From assembly GCA_003154055.1 (NCBI GenBank), contig PMCH01000167.1:1-28022 (forward strand): DNA of 28,022 nucleotides, given 5' to 3'. The stretch comes from Acidobacteriaceae bacterium. Lineage in GTDB: Bacteria > Acidobacteriota > Terriglobia > Terriglobales > Acidobacteriaceae. The translations under genes and the position numbers were made by a program. The notes beneath the pieces were generated by a model. The model was not told the DNA's origin, did not search any database, and saw nothing but the letters and a program-made list of their open reading frames with translations. Of the stretch, positions 15,496 to 22,595 are shown one piece after another (within the stretch, counting starts at the first letter, position 1; each line of letters opens with the position of its first letter).

Positions 15496-15562
15496 CCTCT
15501 ACGGCGACTCGACGCACGTCGCGCTGCGCATCGCGTCCCACCCAACGCCCGGTTCGGGGCGC

Positions 15563-15589
15563 CCACACTCGGTTAGTATAGGAGTGTGG
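15563..15589. promoter_or_regulatory. 8-bp inverted repeat over the methylthiotransferase start codon
   Basis: CCACACTC (15563-15570) and GAGTGTGG (15582-15589) are perfect reverse complements around 11 nt containing TAGTAT, a possible -10. The right arm includes both the AGGAG and the GTG start codon. It could be an operator at DNA level or an RNA hairpin hiding the start. Confidence 0.5.
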
Positions 15590-17133
15590 CCACCTTCTAC
15601 ATAGAGAATTTTGGCTGCCGTGCCACCCAGGCGGACGGAGCCGCGATGGAGCGCCAATTCCTAGACCGCGGATTGGGGCGGGCAAAGGCCGCGCGGGACG
15701 CCGAAATCGTGGTGCTCAATACCTGCACTGTCACCGAGGGAGCCGATAAGGATGCGCGCGCTTCCATCCGCCGTTTGCAGCGGGAGAATCCCGGGTGCCG
15801 GATCCTGGTCACCGGATGTTACGCACAGCGGGCTCCGGAAGAACTGGCCGCACTGCCCGGCGTCACCTGGGTGGTCGGCAACTCGCACAAGCATCAGGCG
15901 GCTGAGATTGCGACGGCGAAGTCCAGCTTTGTTCCCCTCGCACAACTTTCCGGACAAACCTCCCTGCCAGGTGAAACGAACGTGGTGATTGGCGACATCT
16001 TCGCCCACACCGAGTTGCTCGCGGCGCCGGTGTTCGAAGCCGCCAACGAGCGCACCCGGCCCAACCTGAAAGTGCAGGATGGATGTGACAACCGGTGTTC
16101 ATTCTGCGTGATTCCCTATGTGCGGGGACAGAGCCGGTCGCTGCCGCTGGAACGCGTGATCGCCGAGGTGCAGTCGCTGGTGGATGCGGGGTATCGGGAA
16201 GTGGTGATCTCCGGGATCAATTTGGGGCGGTGGGGAAGAGACTTGGATAGCCATCAGCCGTCAGCCGTCAGCCCTCAGCTAACCCGGCGCGCGAACAGCG
16301 GACGACGAACAGAGAACAACCAACGAACAACGTCTGACGGCGAACGACTTCTGGATCTCATCCGCGCCATTCTCGAGCGCACAGCTCTGGAGAAACTGCG
16401 CATCAGTTCCGTGGAGCCCATGGATTGGAGTCACGAATTGATCCGGCTGGTGGCGTCATCTCCGCGCATCGCCAAGCATGCGCATGTGCCGATGCAATCG
16501 GGGAGCGATGCTGTGCTGCGGCGGATGCATCGCAAATACCGGCCCTGGCACTACCGGGAGAAGATTCGGAAGATTCGAGAGGCCATGCCGACGGCGGCGA
16601 TCGGCGCCGATGTGATGGTGGGGTTTCCAGGCGAGACCGAAGCGGAGTTCAACGAGACGCGCCGCATGATCGAAGAGTTGCCCTTCACATACCTGCACGT
16701 GTTTACCTATTCGATGAGGCCGGGGACGCCTGCCGCCGAACGAGGTGGTCAGGTTCCGGCCGCGATCGCGCGTGAACGTAACCGGGTTCTGCGCGAAATC
16801 GCTGCGGAAAAGCAGACGGCGTTTCGGCGGTCGCTGGTCGACACGATGGTTCAAGCCATCACCCTGCAATCGGGGAATGGAGTGTCGACCGAAGCATTGA
16901 CGGACAACTACCTGAAAATTCGGGTGCACGGAAAGCTGGCGGCGAACCAGTGGATGAAGATCCACGTGGAAAGTATTGAAGGCGGGGCCCTGACCGGCAA
17001 GGCGGCGACCGGGCAGAGTCGGGAAGGGACTGAAGTAACTTCTCAGAATACGCAGAAGTCCATCAAGCTCATTGACCTGCAGCGATTTACAGGCTACGAT
17101 GATCGAAACTCCAGCCCAACAGGAGTGAGCTGA
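15586..17133 (+). CDS. mtaB: MtaB-type tRNA methylthiotransferase (radical SAM)
   Basis: 515 residues. MiaB/MtaB-family enzymes use two 4Fe-4S clusters to add a methylthio group; the MtaB branch modifies t6A37 of tRNA to ms2t6A. The N-terminal UPF0004 domain has Cys11 (NFGCRATQADG), Cys47 (NTCTVT) and Cys78 (TGCYAQ). The radical SAM CxxxCxxC is Cys167, Cys171, Cys174 (GCDNRCSFC), followed by GINLGRWG, ISSVEPMDW, HVPMQSGSD and the TRAM-like C-terminus. The FGCRATQ front resembles MtaB rather than MiaB. The GTG start is fixed by the conserved FYIENFGC just after it, but AGGAG is too close for a normal Shine-Dalgarno. About 35 residues after GRDLDS are extra and derive from short DNA repeats (16254-16345). 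A polar C-terminal tail follows the core. Likely first gene of an operon with the FecR-like gene and rodA. Confidence 0.9.
   Translation: MATFYIENFGCRATQADGAAMERQFLDRGLGRAKAARDAEIVVLNTCTVTEGADKDARASIRRLQRENPGCRILVTGCYAQRAPEELAALPGVTWVVGNSHKHQAAEIATAKSSFVPLAQLSGQTSLPGETNVVIGDIFAHTELLAAPVFEAANERTRPNLKVQDGCDNRCSFCVIPYVRGQSRSLPLERVIAEVQSLVDAGYREVVISGINLGRWGRDLDSHQPSAVSPQLTRRANSGRRTENNQRTTSDGERLLDLIRAILERTALEKLRISSVEPMDWSHELIRLVASSPRIAKHAHVPMQSGSDAVLRRMHRKYRPWHYREKIRKIREAMPTAAIGADVMVGFPGETEAEFNETRRMIEELPFTYLHVFTYSMRPGTPAAERGGQVPAAIARERNRVLREIAAEKQTAFRRSLVDTMVQAITLQSGNGVSTEALTDNYLKIRVHGKLAANQWMKIHVESIEGGALTGKAATGQSREGTEVTSQNTQKSIKLIDLQRFTGYDDRNSSPTGVS
16254..16345. repeat. Intergenic-type short repeats inside the mtaB coding region
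   Basis: TCAGCCG TCAGCCG TCAGCCC TCAGCT is followed by units around GAACAGCGGACGACGAAC and AGAGAACAACCAACGAACAAC. These look like the tandem 7-8-nt repeats otherwise confined to gaps in this window. The frame stays open through them, encoding a polar stretch rich in Ser, Arg, Asn, Gln and Thr. Confidence 0.75.
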
Positions 17134-17136
17134 GCC

Positions 17137-17814
17137 ATGTCCCATTCGACATTACGGTCTGCTCTGATTTGTGTGTTGGCGATCCTTGTCCCCATGCAGT
17201 TGCTGGCGGCCGATTCCGCTTCGGCGATGCTTTATACCAGCGGGCCCGCCTGGCTGAACGGCACGGAAGTGCCGAGGTCGGCGGCCGTGTTTGCCGGAGA
17301 CCTGGTGCAGACCAAAGCAGATTCGAGCGCGAGCATCAACGCTGCCGGATCGAGCGTGATGGTGTTGTCGGATTCCTTGGTGAAGTTTCAGGGCCCGACG
17401 GTGGAAATCGAGCATGGAGCAGTGCGGGTGGCTACGTCCAACGGACTGGCCACGCAGGCGGGCGAAGTGACGGTAAAGCCGGCGGGCAATACCTGGACCG
17501 AATTCCAGGTGACCGACGTGAATGGCCAGGTGCAAATCGCCGCCAATAAAGGCGATTTGACGATCCAGGATCAGCAGGGCACCACAACCCTATCCCAGGG
17601 ACAGCAGACGACAAAAGACGACACCAGCCAACCGGAGAAGAAGAAACACAAGAAGCGTGGCGCCGGTGCGGCGACTGCGGCCGGCGGTGGCATTCTGAGC
17701 TCCACTGCCGCGATCTATACCGGAGCGGCGATTGTCGGCGCCGTCACCATCTGGGTGATCTTGCAGGGCGACGAACCGACGAGCCCGGTTTGTCCCACGA
17801 ATCCCTGCAATTGA
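17137..17814 (+). CDS. FecR-like secreted/membrane protein of unknown function
   Basis: 225 residues. Signal peptide (about 1-24, ending LLAAD), then a FecR-type beta region (about 30-150) with GPAWLNGTEVPRSAAVFAGD, TKADSSASINAAGSSVMVLSD, VEIEHGAVRVAT and VTDVNGQVQIAANKGDLTI, a Lys-rich linker (KKKHKKRG, about 168-176), a hydrophobic helix (about 185-207) and a short tail with two cysteines (PVCPTNPCN). In sensor systems FecR domains bind sigma-factor regulators, but no sigma or TonB gene is adjacent, so this is probably a structural relative. It starts four bases after the mtaB stop and ends 24 bases before rodA, which suggests co-transcription and perhaps a cell-envelope role. Confidence 0.7.
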   Translation: MSHSTLRSALICVLAILVPMQLLAADSASAMLYTSGPAWLNGTEVPRSAAVFAGDLVQTKADSSASINAAGSSVMVLSDSLVKFQGPTVEIEHGAVRVATSNGLATQAGEVTVKPAGNTWTEFQVTDVNGQVQIAANKGDLTIQDQQGTTTLSQGQQTTKDDTSQPEKKKHKKRGAGAATAAGGGILSSTAAIYTGAAIVGAVTIWVILQGDEPTSPVCPTNPCN

Positions 17815-17838
17815 CTCCATCGGTGAGCGACTGAATCC

Positions 17839-18927
17839 ATGTCGCGCTACGTTTCCTACCGTGATTTCGACTGGATCCTGATGACCTTCGTGCTGGTGAT
17901 CTGCGCGCTGGGCGTGCTGCAGATCCACAGCGCGACCGAGCACACTAAGTTCGCCGGCGCCCACCTCCGGCAGATGTACTGGATTGTCGCCGGTGTGGGC
18001 GCGATGTTCCTGGTCAGCCTAGTGAACTACCACGTCCTGCTGGAAAAAATTCACTGGATCTACATTGTTGCGCTGGCTTCGCTGATTTCGGTGTTGCTGT
18101 TCGGGCAGAAATATCTGGGAGCGCGGCGCTGGATCAAGCTGCCGGGATCGGTGCACTTCCAGCCATCCGAGTGGGTGAAGTTGATCCTGATTCTCGCGGT
18201 GGCGAAATATTTTGCCGACCTGCACCAGCGCGAGCTGGCGTGGTCCGACTTCCTGAAGGCCGGGGCGATCGTCGGCTTTCCCATGCTGATGGTTCTGGCC
18301 CAGCCGGACTTGGGGACTGCATTGACGTACATGCCCATCGCCGTCATGGGCCTGTTTCTGGGTGGCCTGCGGGGCAAGCAGGCGATGGTGGTCCTGGTGA
18401 TCGCGGGACTGCTGTTGCCGGTGGCCTGGATCAAAGTGCTGAAACCGTATCAGAAGGATCGGTTGACGAGTTTTGTGAATCCGGAAGCGGACAGCCAGGG
18501 TTCCGGGTATCAGGTGAATCAGTCGAAGATTGCGGTCGGTTCCGGAGGCATCTGGGGGAGTCGCCAGGGATCGCAGACCCATCTGGCCTTCCTGCCGGTG
18601 CCGCAAACGGACTTTATCTTCGCTGCCTTTGCCGAGGAACATGGTTTTGTAGGGGCTCTCGGGGTTCTGCTGTTATACTTCATAGTGTTGATGCGGTTGA
18701 CCCAGAATGCACAAACGGCGCCCGACCGCGCCGGGACGTTTCTGGTGATGGGTGTGGTGGCTGTGCTTAGCTTTCACATTCTGGTCAACATCGGCATGGT
18801 GGTGGGCTTTATGCCCGTCACCGGAATACCTCTGCCACTCATGAGTTATGGTGGGTCTTCCGTTCTTTTCATGTTTCTGGCGCTGGGGATGGTAATGAAC
18901 GTCAGGATGCGCCGTTTCGTGAATTGA
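17839..18927 (+). CDS. rodA: Peptidoglycan glycosyltransferase RodA (SEDS family)
   Basis: 362 residues, polytopic inner-membrane protein of about ten helices, the usual RodA size. SEDS proteins polymerise lipid II into glycan strands; RodA works with a class B PBP in the elongasome. Visible motifs are KYLGARRWIKLPGSVHFQPSEWVKL in split form (GARRWIKL, FQPSEWVKL), QPDLGTALTYMPI, NPEADSQGSGYQVNQSKIAVGSGG with Asp218 as the presumed catalytic aspartate, FLPVPQTDFIFAAFAEEHGF, and GFMPVTGIPLPLMSYGGSS near the end. It lies last in the mtaB / FecR-like run. Its usual partners (mreBCD, PBP2) are not in the window; they could lie elsewhere. Confidence 0.96.
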   Translation: MSRYVSYRDFDWILMTFVLVICALGVLQIHSATEHTKFAGAHLRQMYWIVAGVGAMFLVSLVNYHVLLEKIHWIYIVALASLISVLLFGQKYLGARRWIKLPGSVHFQPSEWVKLILILAVAKYFADLHQRELAWSDFLKAGAIVGFPMLMVLAQPDLGTALTYMPIAVMGLFLGGLRGKQAMVVLVIAGLLLPVAWIKVLKPYQKDRLTSFVNPEADSQGSGYQVNQSKIAVGSGGIWGSRQGSQTHLAFLPVPQTDFIFAAFAEEHGFVGALGVLLLYFIVLMRLTQNAQTAPDRAGTFLVMGVVAVLSFHILVNIGMVVGFMPVTGIPLPLMSYGGSSVLFMFLALGMVMNVRMRRFVN

Positions 18928-19277
18928 GGGGGATGGGCAGATCGGTGGCGCCCTTGAGACGGTGCCGCGAACAAGAATCGAAGATTACGAGCGCCCTCGC
19001 GAAAAAAGAGGGCAAATCACCGGCGGAAGCATGGGCCGGACAGGATTGAAGCGCGCCAGGCCGGTAACGGCCCCCTCGGAAGTTCTGAGAGAGCGGTCAC
19101 AAACCAGGCGCAGTGCATGACGACGCAATCAGTGCAGAAGAGTTCGAAATACCGACTGCAGTGTAAGTCCCGGGTAGAACCCCGGGATTTCGGCGGCTCC
19201 TGCCTGGAGTCGCGCTGATCGCATCAATCCTTCCAATGGCCCCGCTTAGCTTCCGGTGAAGATAAACCGGAGTTTCA
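18928..19277 (+). promoter_or_regulatory. Structured 350-nt leader upstream of RNase E/G
   Basis: No credible gene. Stems seen: GCCCTC (18993-18998)/GAGGGC (19008-19013) with an A-rich loop; GGCCG (19059-19063)/CGGCC (19068-19072), which competes with GGGCCG (19033-19038)/CGGCCC (19068-19073); AAGTCCCGGG (19165-19174)/CCCGGGATTT (19181-19190), 10 bp with one G-U; and TCCGGT (19252-19257)/ACCGGA (19266-19271), whose 3' arm overlaps the GGAG Shine-Dalgarno (19269-19272). RNase E mRNAs are autoregulated through 5' leaders in enterobacteria; a similar role is inferred. The first stem might instead be a rodA terminator, although it lacks a U-tract. Confidence 0.5.
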
Positions 19278-21968
19278 ATGAACAAGGAATTGTTTGTCTC
19301 TGCCACTCCTCACGAGACCAAAGTGGGGATCAATGAAGACGATCAGCTGGCAGAAATCTACCTCGAGCGGGAAAACGAATACACCTTAGCAGGTTCGATT
19401 TACAAAGGACGAGTCACGCGCGTGCTGCCCGGCATGCAGTCTGCCTTCGTGGATATCGGACTGGAGCGGGACGCCTTTCTTTACGTATCCGACTTCATGG
19501 ATTTGGAACAGCAGGACGAAGACCTGGATGAAGTGATTCCAGCGAATCGTCCGGTAGCCGAGGGCCGTCCGCCGCGCAGTGGCGAGCCGGCGGCGCACCT
19601 GAGTGAAGGCCAGGCCTTCGGTGCCGGGGAAATCGAGAGCGCGGCCGCAGAAGGCGCGGACACGGAAGCAGTGTCTGCCGAGGGATCGAGTTCCAGCGAT
19701 GCTTCGCGCGATAGCGGCAATCGGGGACGGCGGCGCCGCCGCGGACGTCGCCCGGAACGGGGAGAACGCCCCGACCGCAATGAGCGCCCGGAGCGTACGG
19801 AACGTCCCGAGCGTGGCAGTGAACGCCCGGAGCGCAGCGCTCGCGAGCGCAGCGGGTCCGAAACGCGCTTCCAGCGGCCGCAAGTTCAACCGCCGCCGCC
19901 GGCTTCACGTACGGGCCGCGATTACGATTACGGGCCGCCACCGGGATATCAACCGATGATTCTTCCCGGAGAATCGATTTCGAAGTACCAGCGGCAGGCG
20001 CAGGCACCGGCTTCTCCGGGGAGAGCGTTGTCGGAGCGGCAGCCGGTTCCGATCGCATCTTTCCCGGAAGACGAGCCCATGTTTGCCATGAGCCAAGCCG
20101 AACCGCTTCATGAACAGCATGAGCACGTGATTCCGGCGGAGGTTGAGGAGGAAGTGACCGTTCCGTTCTATGAGGCGGCAGCTTCCGAAGTGGTGGAATC
20201 TGGCGTCACCCCGCAGGCCGCGGAGCAGTTAGACACCGCTGCCGCGCCTGAGATGGCGCATGAGGCCGATTTCAGAGTTGCTCTGCACGGCCCCGCGGGA
20301 CATCTGGCGGAAGAAGAGATCGAAGAAGAAGAAACCGACCTGGATTCCTACGTCGACGAACTGGAGGAAGAGGACGGCTTCGACGAAATGGAAGAAGAAA
20401 CCCAGGCGGCAGGCGATTTTTCTCCGGTGGAAGAAGTGCATGAGGCCCTGGTCGCGACTGCGGCAATCGAGGGAACCGAGGCCGAGGGCACCCCGCATCC
20501 AGAGGGCAGTGTAGAGCCCGTCGAGGCAGTGGAAGAACAGGAAGAGCGCGAAGCGGCGGAACTGGAACTCGAAGAAGCGCAGGAAGAAGCGGAGGCGCTT
20601 CTGGAAGCCGAAGCCATTGGCGCCGGGACCGTGGATGCCAGCGCCGAGGTGCGCGCGCCGGTTTCAGAGGCAAGATTGCAGCGCGCCCCGCATCCGGCTC
20701 CGGAATTTGACCGCCGGCGCGGACGCCGCGGGGGGCGACGCTTGCGCCGCCGTGAGAACCATGTCGTGCCCCAGATCAGCGACCTGCTGAAAGAAGGGCA
20801 AGAAATACTGGTGCAGATCGCCAAGGAGCCCATCGGCAAGAAGGGCGCCCGCATCACCAGCCACATCGCCCTGCCGGGACGTTTTCTGGTGTTCATGCCG
20901 ACCGTGAACCACACGGGCGTGTCACGCAAGATTTCGTCCGACGAAGAACGGCAACGGCTGAAGCGAATCATTATCAGCGAGCGGGAAAACGGCGCCGGTG
21001 GATTCATTGTGCGCACGGCGGCACAGGGCGCCTCCGACGAAGAACTTCGGGCCGACATCCGGTTCCTGAAGAACCTGTGGAACGAAATCAAGACTCGGTC
21101 GGACGAGAGCAAGCCTCCGGCATTGATCTATCACGATCTGAATGTGGTGGAACGCGTTCTGCGCGACCAGGTGACTTCCGATTTCTCCGTCATCTGGGTG
21201 GACAACGAACAGGAATACGAGCGCATTCTGCGTTTCGCCAACCGTTTCCAGCCGACGCTGGTAAAGCGGGTCAAGCTCTACACCAAAGAGACGCCGTTGT
21301 TCGAGCAGTTCGGGCTCAGTGAGGAGATCAACAAGGCGCTGAAGTCGAAGGTCTGGCTGAAGAGCGGTGGCTACATCGTGATCAATCAGACCGAGGCGCT
21401 GGTCGCAATCGACGTGAATACCGGCAAGTACGTCGGGAAGACAGCGCGGCTGGAAGATACCATCGTCAAGACCAACGTGGACGCCATCAAGGAGATTGTG
21501 CGGCAGATTCGGCTGCGCGACCTGGGCGGCATCATCGTGATTGATTTCATTGACATGGACGAGCGTCGCAACCGGCAGAAAGTGATGCAGGCGCTGGAAG
21601 AGGCGCTGCGCCACGACCGGGCGCCGTCGAAGGTGCTTCAGTTCAACGATTTCGGCCTGGTCGCGATCACGCGTAAGCGCGTGAAGCAGTCGCTCGAGCG
21701 CACCATTGGATCACCGTGTCCGTATTGCCAGGCCACGGGCTTTGTGAAATCGGTGAGCACGATCTGCAACGAGGTATATGTCGAGATGCGCAAGCTGGTC
21801 AAGGAACTCGACCACAGCGATGTGATGCTGCGGGTGAATCCCGAGGTCGGGAAAGCTCTGAAAGCAAACAACGCGCACCTGCTGAACGAAATGGAAGAGC
21901 TCACGAAGAAGACGATCATCGTGAAATCCGATCCCGCGTTGCACCAGGAGCAGTTTGACATTAACTAG
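19278..21968 (+). CDS. Ribonuclease E/G with a large insertion in the S1 domain
   Basis: 896 residues. Endoribonuclease for mRNA decay and rRNA maturation. The S1 domain begins normally (EIYLERENEYTLAGSIYKG, GMQSAFVDIGLERDAFLYVSD, to about residue 75) and resumes at about 500 (ISDLLKEGQEILVQIAKEPIGKKGAR). Between lies an insertion of about 420 residues with Arg/Glu/Pro repeats (RPERGERPDRNERPER) and long acidic stretches (EEEIEEEETDLDSY). Downstream are the RNase H-like and 5'-sensor regions, the DNase I-like domain with Asp712 (AIDVN) and Asp756 (IDFIDM) as metal ligands, and Cys814-x2-Cys817 (CPYC), the zinc-link. The C-terminus ends like RNase G, without an RNase E-type scaffold. GGAG six bases before the ATG supports the start, though it lies in a hairpin. 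A terminator follows. Confidence 0.93.
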   Translation: MNKELFVSATPHETKVGINEDDQLAEIYLERENEYTLAGSIYKGRVTRVLPGMQSAFVDIGLERDAFLYVSDFMDLEQQDEDLDEVIPANRPVAEGRPPRSGEPAAHLSEGQAFGAGEIESAAAEGADTEAVSAEGSSSSDASRDSGNRGRRRRRGRRPERGERPDRNERPERTERPERGSERPERSARERSGSETRFQRPQVQPPPPASRTGRDYDYGPPPGYQPMILPGESISKYQRQAQAPASPGRALSERQPVPIASFPEDEPMFAMSQAEPLHEQHEHVIPAEVEEEVTVPFYEAAASEVVESGVTPQAAEQLDTAAAPEMAHEADFRVALHGPAGHLAEEEIEEEETDLDSYVDELEEEDGFDEMEEETQAAGDFSPVEEVHEALVATAAIEGTEAEGTPHPEGSVEPVEAVEEQEEREAAELELEEAQEEAEALLEAEAIGAGTVDASAEVRAPVSEARLQRAPHPAPEFDRRRGRRGGRRLRRRENHVVPQISDLLKEGQEILVQIAKEPIGKKGARITSHIALPGRFLVFMPTVNHTGVSRKISSDEERQRLKRIIISERENGAGGFIVRTAAQGASDEELRADIRFLKNLWNEIKTRSDESKPPALIYHDLNVVERVLRDQVTSDFSVIWVDNEQEYERILRFANRFQPTLVKRVKLYTKETPLFEQFGLSEEINKALKSKVWLKSGGYIVINQTEALVAIDVNTGKYVGKTARLEDTIVKTNVDAIKEIVRQIRLRDLGGIIVIDFIDMDERRNRQKVMQALEEALRHDRAPSKVLQFNDFGLVAITRKRVKQSLERTIGSPCPYCQATGFVKSVSTICNEVYVEMRKLVKELDHSDVMLRVNPEVGKALKANNAHLLNEMEELTKKTIIVKSDPALHQEQFDIN

Positions 21969-22012
21969 CTTCCAGCTATGAGCTACTAGCTGCTGGCGAA
22001 CATGAACCAGAA

Positions 22013-22044
22013 AGGGACGGGCATGGCGCTCGTCCCTCTTTGTT
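22013..22044 (+). terminator. Intrinsic terminator after RNase E/G
   Basis: AGGGACGGGC (22013-22022) pairs with GCTCGTCCCT (22028-22037; one G-U), 5-nt loop, followed by CTTTGTTTT. It lies 45 bases after the stop codon. A short run of AGCT-type repeats (GCTACTAGCTGCTGG) precedes it. Confidence 0.85.
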
Positions 22045-22085
22045 TTGAGTGGAGTCTCTATCGCCAGCAGCACCCGCGATCATTT

Positions 22086-22463
22086 CTAAATCAGCCCTTC
22101 TCGAACTCTGCGCAGGAAAGCTTCGCCAGCTGCTCGCGCTTGAGCCATGATCTTGGAGTCGTTTCGATGCTCCAGCGCCACGTCTTGCAGTGCAATCTCC
22201 ACCGCGTCTTTCGGCTTGTATCCAACCTTCAGCAGTTTCCGCACTCGCTCGACGAATGGTGGTTCCTTCGAAGTGTTCACCATCGGCTCAGGCGGGAACG
22301 GAACCGTTTCACATGCGTGCTCGTTGAATCGCGCGCTGGCGAGGCGATCGTAGGCGCGTCGGGCTGCGGGATCGCTGAGGAAGGTGGGGACGGGAAATTT
22401 CCACGAACAAGCCGAGCAACTCCATCCGGCATCCGGGTTTTCGATCCAGACCAAAGCTCGCAT
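22086..22463 (-). CDS. Small putative zinc protein (CxxC...HxC), unknown function
   Basis: About 125 residues. A GTG directly before the ATG could be the start instead. The N-terminus ALVWIENPDAGWSCSACSWKF carries a C-x2-C pair inside W-x-C-x-x-C-x-W, and FNEHACETV about 30 residues later supplies H-x-C, together a plausible four-ligand zinc site. The C-terminal half is helical and charged (FVERVRKLLKVGYKPKDAVEIALQD...). I recognise the W-x-C-x2-C-x-W...F-x2-H-x-C arrangement as common in Acidobacteria hypothetical proteins, often in several copies per genome, without known function. It faces the RNase E/G gene convergently and precedes a large unknown gene on the same strand with a gap of about 130 nt. 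Confidence 0.7.
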   Translation of the reverse strand: MRALVWIENPDAGWSCSACSWKFPVPTFLSDPAARRAYDRLASARFNEHACETVPFPPEPMVNTSKEPPFVERVRKLLKVGYKPKDAVEIALQDVALEHRNDSKIMAQARAAGEAFLRRVREGLI

Positions 22464-22595
22464 CACTAACCTGTCAATCTGCCAGCGGGTACTCCCTCAT
22501 AATCCGCCAGGGCAACCCGATTACGCAACGTACGCCTGTCTCAGGGGGAATCCGTGGAAGGGATGGACGTGGAACTGGTTCCGGTTACCGTAACT

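Noticed and set aside
18928..19277. Possible c-di-GMP or cobalamin riboswitch upstream of RNase E/G
   Set aside because: GGGCAAA and other short matches occur, but the conserved core order of either class is not present.
19278..21968. RNase E/G insertion considered as a fusion or frameshift artefact
   Set aside because: One frame runs throughout with consistent codon use, and both halves of the S1 domain and all catalytic residues are intact.
22572..22594. Small palindromes GGAACTGGTTCC-like and GTTACCGTAAC after the 485-residue gene
   Set aside because: Stems of five bases with tiny loops and no U-tract; too weak to call a terminator or operator.
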